Shown piece by piece: positions 45,318 to 55,161 of a stretch of 64,000 nucleotides of DNA. Made by a program: the position numbers and the translations under genes. Every line of letters begins with the position of its first letter. Within the stretch, counting starts at the first letter, position 1. Origin of the DNA: Triticum aestivum (lineage: Eukaryota; Streptophyta; Magnoliopsida; Poales; Poaceae); NCBI RefSeq assembly GCF_018294505.1, contig NC_057794.1, forward strand, positions 195,719,201 to 195,783,200. Direction: 5' to 3'. The notes under the pieces were generated by a model that was not told the origin of the DNA, searched no databases, and saw only the letters and a program-made list of their open reading frames with translations.

Positions 45318-45887
45318 ATGGAGGCGATGAGCGTGAGCATCAGCTGGCTGTGCCAGATGGTCCACGACGCTGGCCTGCGGCCCAGCATCGAGGAATGTCT
45401 CCAGGTCATGCTCGAGGCCGCTAGGGCAAGAGGCTGCTTGGATGATAGCTTCGTCTCCTTGTTCGACGAGGTCCTCGTCGGCCTCCTCGACAAGTTCGCC
45501 GTCATCAAGAAGCTCGCGGACGACCTTGACGTACTCCTCCAGCCCATGCGCACAAGCTCTGTGATGCCTGCCACCCTCAACGACCTCTATGGTGACAACC
45601 TCTTCAACACACTGGTGGCCGTGCGACTGCCCGCCGTCGCGCCGGAGAATGTCCACCTCGAGGTCGTGCTCGCCCCGCAGCGATTGGCGCAACAAGACAC
45701 CGTCGACATAATCACCCATGTCTACGCGCAAATCGTCCACAAGGACTATTACATGCCAGAGGAGGACGATAGGTCGCTGGCCTTCTTGGACCGCAGGGCA
45801 ACCTTGGACGGCATTGTTCAGAAGCATATTGAGCTCGCTGCCAACGCCGCAGCTCCTTACACGTCGGTTGGTGACTCGATGCACTAG
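45318..45887 (+). CDS. Single-exon gene of unknown function (189 codons)
   Basis: MEAMSVSISWLCQMVHDAGL... to ...TSVGDSMH, uninterrupted. It has no signal peptide or membrane segment and looks largely helical (ECLQVMLEAARARG, FDEVLVGLLDKFAVIKKLAD). GC is high at third positions, typical of grass genes; this also opens the opposite strand (45303-45884), so coding on the minus strand cannot be fully ruled out. The TATA box at 45206 and the upstream ORF favour the plus strand. I do not recognise the family. It is the one intact candidate host gene in the window, surrounded by MITEs. Confidence 0.55.
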   Translation: MEAMSVSISWLCQMVHDAGLRPSIEECLQVMLEAARARGCLDDSFVSLFDEVLVGLLDKFAVIKKLADDLDVLLQPMRTSSVMPATLNDLYGDNLFNTLVAVRLPAVAPENVHLEVVLAPQRLAQQDTVDIITHVYAQIVHKDYYMPEEDDRSLAFLDRRATLDGIVQKHIELAANAAAPYTSVGDSMH

Positions 45888-47337
45888 GGCGTGAGGATGT
45901 TGTTGACGGATCCGTATGTATCTTTATCTTTCCATCAAATCCGTGTAGTAGTATATGGTACTACTAGTAATTATCTTACCTTTTGCATCAGTTTCATAAT
46001 TTTCATACGTACTCCATGCATGAACCGCGCCAGAACCAAACTTCTCATTATTCTAGGGAAAATCATTATTTCTATCTATCGGTCGCGCCATGGAGCAGAA
46101 CCAAATTTTACAAGTTACAAGTTCAAAAGGAAAAGCCTGCCGTGTTTGCGTCGCACCCCCACACAGTTGGTTCGGCACGCCGCTCAAGGGGGAATGCATG
46201 TTGTGTTAAATTTTTCACTTATAAGTGGGACCGCAGTTGAGAAAACCGACTATAGGCAAACCCCCACCCCGCCGACCGCGTGATGGCTGAGAAAACAGGA
46301 GGGAGAAGAGATGGTGGTAGCACGGACTCCAAGAAAATTGGTGCCATATGGGACTTGTGTGGGTGGCGTGTGCCATACTGCTAGACGTAAATGCTAGTTA
46401 TGGCCCATGCCACCCTAATATATCGAGCATATATCGAGGTGCTAGTTATGTAGAACAAATTTCCTGGAGTCCATGCTCAGCCCTCCTCTATCTCTCTTCT
46501 CAGCCAGCCAGCATATGCGTGGAGCCCATCGTCTATTTGCTCACATGTGGTCCCACATGTCAGTGAAAACACAAGAGGACCCACTGAACCTGCACATCTT
46601 TCACCTCGGCGTGCTGGTGATGCAAAACAAATCCAATAAAGATCTTCGATGGCCGCTTTTGGAGTTACTCAAGAGTAGTAAGATTCTATTTACAGTTTAA
46701 CCCAAGATGCACATCACATGGCTTCAACTACCACTCCATTTTCTTGCATGACATGACCTGGTTGCTGGATGTCCCACGTGTCGGCAAAAGGAGGAAGAAC
46801 TCAACCAAATCTTCTCCAAATTTAGACCGGAGGAATAGGAAACACAGCAAGCCCTGTGCCTACATCATACTACTACGTACAAGCCCACCTCACGTAGTCA
46901 CGCTATCACCATATTTCTCAGCCTCCGTGCGACACCTAGCTCTAGTTGATCTAACTAGAACTAACTATTGGATGGATCTATGTGATGTGGCAACTTCCTA
47001 CTACTACGGATGCTGGCTATACTACTACGGGACTAACACTCCAAGAAGTGAGTCGAAAACCATTTATAAATTGAGTTTATGACATGCATATGCAAAGTAC
47101 CATTCATTACATACAATAAGTCATCAACACACAACGACAACAAGGATACATGTTGGATTATAGATTAGTTCGAACAAAACATTCTAGTAAATACTAAAGT
47201 TTTCATCACACAACAAATAACAAGAAATGAAATGAACTTAAGCTCAACCGATCCTCGGCGTTGGAAATGCTTGCTTTGAACCAGAAACGTTTTTCTCTGA
47301 AGGGCCAGCTACTATCAATCTCGGGACCAACGCAGGA
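45888..47337. other. Intergenic region between the 45318 gene and the DUF295 pseudogene
   Basis: No gene supported. Short frames exist on both strands. The right part (about 47100-47337) would be the 3' untranslated region of the DUF295-type gene. Confidence 0.4.
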
Positions 47338-48368
47338 CTAATCATCCAGGCAGAAGCGGCCTATTTTATGACCCATATTGTGATAGCCACGGTAGGGAAG
47401 CATAGCAATGTCCGAGTTATAGATACAATTGTTTCTCATAAATGGTAGTAACATTGTGTGAACAGCAACTAGATCGCCTTTCACCATCATTAGATAGTTT
47501 TGTCCAAGGAAGAGCGAGTTTCCTCCAAGAGTATCAATAATAAACCAGGGATAAGGTGTTGGCGCTAGCACAATAGTATCCATCCCGAATACACCGCAAC
47601 GGATGTTGGAATAGGTCTGGAGAGTGTGACCATGGGTGCCCTGTATACAGATGAGAAGAGGTGATCCATTGGAATAAGTTGGCAGGAGCCACTGAGTATA
47701 TGGGTTCTCATGCGCGTGGTCATCATCATCGTCATCTCCCCCTTGGTTATAAATTTTTTCAAGTATAGGTGGTGGAATGTTCACAGGACCGTGGAAACAC
47801 AAGAAGGTTAATTAGTGAAGGGAAACTAGCTAACCCGCATGCATGTGGATGCAACAATTATAATTACGGTGGAAGAAAAACGTACCGAAAGCATAAGGAT
47901 TCCATGAAAAAATAGTGCCAGGAGTGGTGGCAGGAAACACAAGACCATCATATTGAATTGCATCACAGTACTCATTCGTGTATAGAAACTGATTTTTGAC
48001 CAATATCCATCGAGTCGAACTATGAAGGAAGGCCACAAGCTTGTCGAAGATAGCAACAACTCCATAGTCTGTGTAATCCCAAGAGCGGTCGGGAACCTGA
48101 CAAATTGCTATCTTCTGTAGACGATAGTCACCATGATCGTAGTTGAACGTATGTAGAATACCGGTGTGCTCAACCTCTAGGTAGTCTTAAGATTTTTGGA
48201 AGTGGAACCCGGTGACGAGTGTACAAATTAACAAGTTCCCACTCGTGGTTGTACCCAATATAAACAACCCAATCTCCATTTGCACCTGCCCAAGTCTTAC
48301 CCTCTAGCGACGGGATGTTAACATCACACGTATCATTATCAAGCGGCACCAAATTGCACAAGGCGAGG
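47338..48368 (-). pseudogene. DUF295 (KIB1-4 beta-propeller) gene, broken and 5' truncated
   Basis: Reads leftwards from 48368, where the LTR of element G cuts off the N-terminal part. First exon: LCNLVPLDNDTCDVNIP, WVVYIGYNHEWELVNLYTRH, then an extra base near 48187 shifts the frame; it continues DYLEVEHTGILHTFNYDHGD ... IFSWNPYAFG to 47886. Intron 47885-47790 starts with GT but its acceptor reads CG instead of AG. Second exon 47789-47338: GPVNIPPP ... IDTLGGNSLFLGQNY, the family's characteristic block, and ends RFCLDD-stop. Grass genomes have many such genes, often with an F-box; the role of this one is unknown. Frameshift, acceptor loss and truncation argue it is a pseudogene. Confidence 0.85.
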
Positions 48369-49398
48369 TGTCGTGGTGGGCGCATGGCAGATGCCAAGGG
48401 ATGGCTAAAGAGAGGAGGAGGCTCGAGGGCGCTGGTGGACTCCAGAGGCGGGGTTGGCATGAGCGGGCGCGGGACGCCGGACATACCCAGGTTCGGGGCT
48501 CTCCGGAGAGATAATACCCCTAGTCCTGCCGAATGTACTTAGACGATCGATAGTACAATGTTGCTCCTGGAGCTGTATGGAGGAGGAAGGAAGCTGGCCG
48601 AGGCTTGGGCCGCTCCTTCTTTCCGGTGTTGCTGTTTTGTGGCTAGTCCTATGCTTACATGCTTTTCTCTCATATGTGTTTTCTGCTTGCCCTCTCGCTC
48701 GCTCCCCGTATGATCGTGGGCTCCCGGGGGGTTTTGTAGTCCAACCCCCCGGGGGTACAATGGTAATGTTATAAGTCGGTGGGTCCGTATTGTCGGTGTC
48801 CGGGGACCCGGGCTGGGTCCCGCTAAGGGCTTGTGGTTCGCCGGGTTCCCCTAGGTGTGGGCACCGCATGCCTAGGGGGACTGTTCGCCGTCTTGTCGAT
48901 CGTCAGGGCGTGGCCGAGTCGAGTCGTGTACAGTGCTCTCCGTCAGGTTGCCGCTTGCTGTCGTCAGCGGTGAAGGCGGGGGCACTGTAGCCATGCCAGC
49001 CCTGGTCAGCGAGTAGGTGAGGGGCACTGTTGCCACGTTCCTGCTGACCAGAGGCATGGGCGGGGCACTGTTGCCTCGGTCAATGTTGATTGAAGTCTCG
49101 TCCCCATCATATGGCATGTATAGGATGGGAGTTAACCCGCGGCTGGATTGCGTAGCACGCCATAGGTGGCGCTGGCTTGTTGAGGAGGCTTTGGTCGTGC
49201 TGGGTTCGGCTGTCTTGCGCTAGTTGTTGGGGCCGATTCAACGTGCCTTGCCGGGTCGGCTAGTTTGGCGGGCTTGCGGGGCTTGGCCGGTTCGAGTGAC
49301 CCGGCCAAGCGCGTGCCGGTATTGAGGGGCAGTGCCAACCCCGTTTTTTTGGAAGAGGATCCGGGTTCTGTTGCCTGCCCGGGGTCCATCCCCCGACA
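48369..49398 (-). repeat. 3' LTR of element G (1030 bp)
   Basis: In element orientation it starts TGTCGGGGGATGGACCCC at 49398 and ends CCCACCACGACA at 48369, so TGTCG...CGACA termini. It abuts the polypurine tract (minus-strand CATTACGGGGACTAC, 49399-49413). A second TGTCGGTGTCCGGGGACC at 48791 is internal. The left boundary is inferred from terminal sequence and from where the DUF295 frame ceases. Confidence 0.7.
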
Positions 49399-49413
49399 GT
49401 AGTCCCCGTAATG

Positions 49414-50006
49414 TGAAGGTCCGCCGTCTTCGGATGAGTGGGCCTTCACAGTTTCCCCTTTAAGCAAGGTGGATTCTGCGAGCGTCGGGTCCGGAAACAC
49501 CCACTGTGTGCCGGTTTCCTCGGAAACCGGATCGTGGCATCCCGGCCGTGGCGGGGACCGAGAAGTCTGCCGAATCTTGGGGCAATCCCTCAGGCTTTGC
49601 GCGGGTGCCACGTGGTGCCCGGAACTCAGAGGGGCCTGACAGGCCACGTTCATGACGGGACCGGGCGACGGGCTGGGGCCCACCACCGCGCGCCCTCGGC
49701 CCAAGCGCGCGGATTTATTGCGGTGTCCGGGGGCCGGTTGCTCTTCCCCGGGCAGTTACTACGCGTGTATGTGCGCACTTATTGCAGGGTAGTGGAACGG
49801 GCACATTCAGACGATCCCACTTCCCCACTTCCCCATGTTCAAACTGAGGGCTGTAAATCGGGGGGCAGGGGGCGGTGGACATTATTCTCGCTCGCGCTCT
49901 CCTGTCCCTTTGCTCTCGCTGCGCTCTTTGCAATGGACGCACTGCGACGCCCGCTGCTCTGAACAGAACTCCTTCGCCGTCCATCTTCCTTCTTCTTCCT
50001 TTGATC
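49414..50006 (+). other. Upstream region of the element G antisense gene
   Basis: GC-rich, no exon recognised. The TTTATT at about 49709-49714 is a weak TATA candidate; no clear TATA box is seen, unlike in the elements C, D and E. Confidence 0.4.
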
Positions 50007-50153
50007 ATGTCGCTGCCATCGGGCTCCTGGATGGGTTCGAACGTCACCTCCGAGGACACAACCCAACTCCGGGCGACGCGGCGCCTGCCAAGGGAGATGG
50101 AAGTCGGTGTCCGCCTGCCGCGCAGCGAGCAGAGGCCTCGGCTCGAGGGGCGG

Positions 50154-50628
50154 GTGTCGGTGAAATCGGCGGATCTCGGGTAGGGGGTCCCGAACTGTGC
50201 ATCTAGGATTGATGGTAACAGGAGGCGGGGGAGACGATGTTACCCAGGTTTGGGCCCTCTCGATGGAGGTAATACCCTACGTCCTGCTTGATTGATCTTG
50301 ATGATATGAGTATTACAAGAGTTGATCTACCGCGAGATCATAGAGGCTAAACCCTAAAAGCTAGCCTATGGTATGATTGTATGTATCTCTATCGACTAGC
50401 CTGGCCCTGGTTTATATAATGCACCAGAGGCCTAGGATAACAAGAGTCCTAGCCGAATATGCCACTGGGGGGGAGTCCTTGTCTTGAACACCAAGTCTTG
50501 TGGAATCTTCCTTGTATGCGGCAGCTGTCTGAACTGGCCCATGAGTTGAAGGCCATGGGGGTCCTCGGCCCTATCTAACTGACCGGGAGACAGCATGGTG
50601 AGTACCCCCTAGTCCAGGACACCGTCAG
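50154..50628 (-). mobile_element. Solo LTR of a C/D-related Gypsy, inside the element G antisense gene
   Basis: On the plus strand it starts TGTCGGTGAAATCGGCGG and ends CCAGGACACCGTCA. Flanks GCGGG (50149-50153) and GCAGG (50629-50633) are a 5-bp duplication with one difference. No internal region remains. Confidence 0.78.
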
Positions 50629-52771
50629 CAGGAGCGCGTTGTCTTCCTCACGCACTTCGAGCGTGGGTTCGGGCTGCCGGCGAGCACCTTCTGCTGCGTG
50701 TTCCTGGAGTTCTTCGGGCTCCAGCCACATAATCTTGGCGCCGGCGCCATCATCCAGCTCTTTCGCTTCGTCACCCTCTAAGAGGGGTACCTGGGGTCGA
50801 GCCTACGATCGACCACTGGGTGCACTTCTTCTCCTTGAAGAAGCAGGGCCCGTCGGCCTAGGAGTTCACCGATTGCGGCACGCTGTCATCTTGAAGCGGT
50901 CGGGGGCGGATTTCCCCAAGATCCCGCTGGAGGATTCTGCCAAGAAATGGCAGAACTCCGTCTTCTATGTCTGCAACCTTGTTGCGGATCGCATCAACCT
51001 TCCAGCCTTCGCCATCGCACCGCCGCGGGCGAAGATGAACTCGGGCTACTCGCCCAGGCACTCGTCGCAAAAGATCGTCAATCTCTGCGAGCAAGTGACG
51101 ATGATGAGCACACAGTAGGGGCTCATCGACACCGACCTCCTCGCCGCGTTCATCATGCGCTGGGTCCTTCCGCTTCAGGGGCACTCCTGCCTCATCGGCG
51201 AAACGGTCGGCCTTCAAGAACCCAACAGCACGGGGTCTACACTGCTGTCCGCGGAGCAGATCGCGTGAGGCGTGAATGACATCTCCAAGGCCAATCTTGG
51301 GGAGGACTGGCGGTTCGGCAAGGCACCGTATAGCTAGTCGACCACGGCGCCGCAATTGAGTGTCTGGTCTTCTTACTTTGCTGCCGCGCACCTTCGGCAT
51401 CCTTACGCTCAGGCCCCGTCGCAGGTGGCGCCGGTGGCGCCTGAGGAGCCCGCGACTCATGGCGGGGAGGAGGAGGCCGAGTCTGATGCCTTCACTGGGG
51501 GTCGCGCGGGTAAGTCTCGTGTTTTGCTTCATGTGTCTCGAATTGCTGACCACGGCATGGAACGGTCGGTGCTGACGCCAGTTGTCGGTGTAGTGGCATT
51601 GGGCAGGGGAGGCTGCAAAGCGGGCGGAGCCGGGTCCTCGCATGGGGCGGCGCCGAGCCGCCCGCATGGGAAACACAGCGTCGCGCCGCGACCCCGGGCC
51701 CCGAAGCATACGGTGGACCCGGCCGGAGCCGGGAGGCTAGCCAAGAGGAAGTGCGGCGGCGGCCACGGGAAGCCAACCCTGGTCCCGGTCTTGGCGGGGT
51801 AAGCTTCATCTCTCGTTTACACTCAGATTTTCTTTCCTCGAGCTAGTCTTGTTTCTTTTCTGCTCATTCTGTCTTCTTCTTCAGGTCACGAATCACGCTG
51901 GCGAGGGCGGCGGCAGAAGCCGCGGCCGCCGAAGGGGCCGCGTTCCGCAGGAGCCGGTCAGACCACACCGACCAGGCCGAGGTGGAGGGACGGGTCGACT
52001 CGCACCTCGGCCAAGAACCAAATGACGCTGAAGCCTTGGCCTAGCGGGGCAGGAACCGGGCCGAGGCAGAGCTAGAGGCGGCTTTTTTCCGTGCTTGGAC
52101 CGACGCGGTGGTGGCATGGGCGCGAGCCGGCGCGGAGCCGGTCTGGCGTGAGATGCCGGAGGGCACGGTGGTGGCGGTGACGGTCTTTGAGCCGCCGTCG
52201 GTGAGGGAGCGTGGCCGTGGAGGCCGGACTAAGGTGGTGATCCTCGACTGGGAGGTCGTGGAGGTGGCAGATGACACCCCGCCGCGGGCCGACGTGGTCA
52301 AGTGAGCGGGGACTGATGGTGGTGGAGGCGGCGTAGTTTTGGAAGAGATGCTGCGGGCGGCGGGGTCGGAGGCGCCAACGGTTTTGGAGGAGGCATCGCG
52401 GGCGGCGGTGCCGGAGGCCACCCCGACAGCTGGGCCGGAGATGGCGACGCAGGGCGTCCCGCCGTCCGGGTCGTCGGCGGCGCTGGGAGGGGCGTCGAAG
52501 GAAGTGGAAGCCGCGCCGCGAGCGGCCAGCGGTGAGTATGCCTTGGTGCCCCGGCAGGGAGGGCGCCGAGCTACCGTGCCGCAGTCGGCGCAGAGCGGGG
52601 GCGCCGTTGTCTTCGGGCCTCAGACCCAGGAGGAGGCGGCGCTGGACGCCGTGAGTCGCCGCCTGCGAGGCCGGATGGAACGGCTCGAGGCCTTCGCCCA
52701 GGCCGAGGTGGAGCGGACGCGCGACCTGGAGCGCGTCATTCTGGTAAGTCTTCTTGTAATTTCTTCTTTGT

Positions 52772-53087
52772 GGGGGCGCGCCAGCGCACCCACTGGGTGT
52801 AGCCCCCGAGGTTCGGGCCAATTACATAGTAGTTGGGTCGAATCTTTAGAGTGTTGGCCTTGTTCTGATTTCTGCTTTCTTCAGCATCTCGACGCCTTCC
52901 GAGTCACTACCTAGAATCGTCTCCTAGGCAAGCACCGGGAGCTCATGGAGCAGCTTGCCGCCAAGGAGGAGGATCTCTATGTCGCCGCAGGTATACTTGT
53001 GCACTTTTCTACTGGGGCGCGCTAGCGCACCCACTGGGTGTAGCCCCCGAGATTCGGGCCAACTATGTAACAATTGGGCCAAATCTT
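52772..53087 (+). repeat. Two related intron segments of about 75 bp
   Basis: Copy 1 (about 52772-52847) and copy 2 (about 53013-53087) share GGGGCGCG, AGCGCACCCACTGGGTGTAG, CCCCCGAG and TTCGGGCCAA. They lie in consecutive introns of the antisense gene, on either side of the exon 52885-52990, so the introns probably arose by duplication of an exon-intron unit. Confidence 0.65.
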
Positions 53088-54135
53088 AAGTCTTGCTTTT
53101 TTCTTCTGCTGGGTCCTTCTTTTTCGCAGCCGAGGTGCTGTCCTGGCGGACTCGTCTGCTCCGGGCCGGTCATCACTACAATTGTCTCATTGCCGACACC
53201 GGCCGTCTTGGCGTCGAGGCGGCGTAGGCGAGGGCGGAGGCGGCCGCGGCTCGGCGGTCTCTCAACGAGGCCAACCAGCTGCATGAGCAGCTGGCAGGTC
53301 ACAAGAGCCAACTCGAGGCCGAGGTGGAGCTCCTTAAGGCAGAAGCCGCCAAGGTGGCAGAGGCACAGCAGACCCTGGTGGAGGCGGACCAGCAGCGCAG
53401 CCAGCTGGCCGACGACAAAGGCCGGCTCGAGGCCGAGGTGGATCACCTGCGGGGGCAGGTCACCACGGCAGAGGGGGCCCATCAGGACGAGGCCCGTCGC
53501 TGCGAGGCGGACGAGAAGGCGGCTGAAGACAAGGACACCGAGCAGAAGGCGGCGCTTGCCAAGGCGGCCGATCTGGAGAACACGCTCGAGGAGCGCGACC
53601 GAGCCATCGAACGGGAGCGGCGTGGTATGTTGCTTGAGGCACAGCACCTGGAAGAGTCCTTCTCCAATAAGTGCTTTTTTGTCATTTGTCGGGTCGGGAT
53701 CCGGCCTTTCTTCCTTTTTGTTGTTCTTCTAACTCGCTTCTTCCTTCCCAGAGATGTAGCGGCTGGCGGAGGAAGCCGTCCGCTATCAGCGCGACCCGAC
53801 CGGCGTCGTTGGGTCCGGGACGGACCCGCGGGTGTCCTGGACCTTCCCGTAGATCATCGCCGCCGCTGAGGCCCGCCTGCAGGTCCTGGGAGCGCAGTTG
53901 GGGAGGCTATCCCAGTCCGGCACCGCAATGACGGTGGCCCTATGGCCGGACACCGTCCAATCGAGCAGCTTCTCGCGCCTGGTGCGTTGGTTGGAGATGG
54001 GGCAGGACCGGCTTGGCGAGTGGCGCGTCTCCGCCGCTTGTGCCGGTGCTGAGATGGCGCTCCGGTTCGCGCTGTCTTGGCATCCGGACCTAAAGCTAGA
54101 CGCGTTGATGGGCCAGCGGGCCGGTTCAGAATAGG

Positions 54136-54605
54136 TGTCAGTGTGAAAACCGGCGGATCTCGGGTAGGGGGTCCAGAACTGTGCGTCTAAGGCGCATGGT
54201 AATAGGAGGCAGGGGACACGATGATTTACCCAGCTTCGGGCCCTCTTGATGGAGGTAATACCCTACGTCCTACTTGACTGTTCTTGATGATATGAGTATT
54301 ACAAGAGTTGATCTACCATGAGATCACAGAGGCTAAACCCTAGAAGCTAGCCTATGGTATGATTGTATGTTGTCCTACGCACTAAACCGTCCAGTTTATA
54401 TAGACACCGGACGGGGCTAGGGTTACACAGAGTCGGTTACAAGGGAGGGGATCTACATATCCGTATTGCTTAGCTTGCCTTCCACGCCAAGGAGAGTCCC
54501 ATCCGGACACGGGAAGAATTCTTCAATCTTGTATCTTCATAGTCCAACAGTCCGGCCAAAGGATATAGTCCGGCTGTCCGGACCCCCTAATCCAGGACTC
54601 CCTTA
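54136..54605 (-). repeat. 3' LTR of element D
   Basis: On the plus strand starts TGTCAGTGTGAAAACCGG and ends GGACTCCCTTA. The terminus CA has become TA. A purine tract (minus strand GATCAGGGGCTAC) lies at 54606-54618. Confidence 0.88.
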
Positions 54606-55161
54606 GTAGCCCCTGATCCAGGCTTCAATGACGATGATTTCGGCGCGCATATTTATATTCATCATTGCAAGGCGGGTTCCTCCTCCGAATACTCCGTAGA
54701 AGATTTTGAACCCAAGGATAATGTCCGGCTCTGCAAAACAAGTACCACACACCACCATAGAGAGAATAATACTTCCGCAAATCTAATCTGCTGACACGTT
54801 TTGATAGCACGACATCATGTCATGGCCCGGTCATTATTCGAAACGTTTTTCTCAACCAGCACCGCACATATCGCGAGGCGGTTTTCTTGACACGTTTTGT
54901 CAAAGCAGAGATCGTGTCCCCCTTATTACGAGATTCTCATGAATACGAACGTGGGTACCCCAACTGTGCCATCAATTACGGCGTTTGGGGAATAAGCGAT
55001 TTTACCAGGCAAGTGGGGAGGCGCATCTCCTCTTCCGCCACTATAAAGGGACATGGATTCACCCTTTTTTACCCACGCCTTCTTCCTCCTTGCTTACCCA
55101 TTCTCGCACACTCGAGCTCCAGTGCCCAAGTTCGCGTCTTTCTTCTCAAACCACTCCAAGC
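54606..55161 (+). promoter_or_regulatory. Promoter region of the element D antisense gene
   Basis: A TATA box TATAAAG lies at 55042-55048, 114 bases before the ATG at 55162. The stretch 54606-55030 holds no gene. Confidence 0.6.

Noticed and set aside
45303..45884. Minus-strand ORF of 193 codons opposite the 45318 gene
   Set aside because: High GC at third positions opens the opposite strand; TATA box and upstream context favour the plus strand. Not fully excluded.
48791..49398. LTR of G starting at the internal TGTCGGTGTCC (608 bp)
   Set aside because: The sequence left of 48791 continues as promoter and leader text of the same LTR down to CGACA at 48369, where the DUF295 frame starts; the longer LTR explains more.
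51492..52821. Several long GC-rich minus-strand ORFs (up to 249 codons)
   Set aside because: Shadows of the GC-rich antisense gene of G, which reads on the plus strand with recognisable family blocks on both sides.
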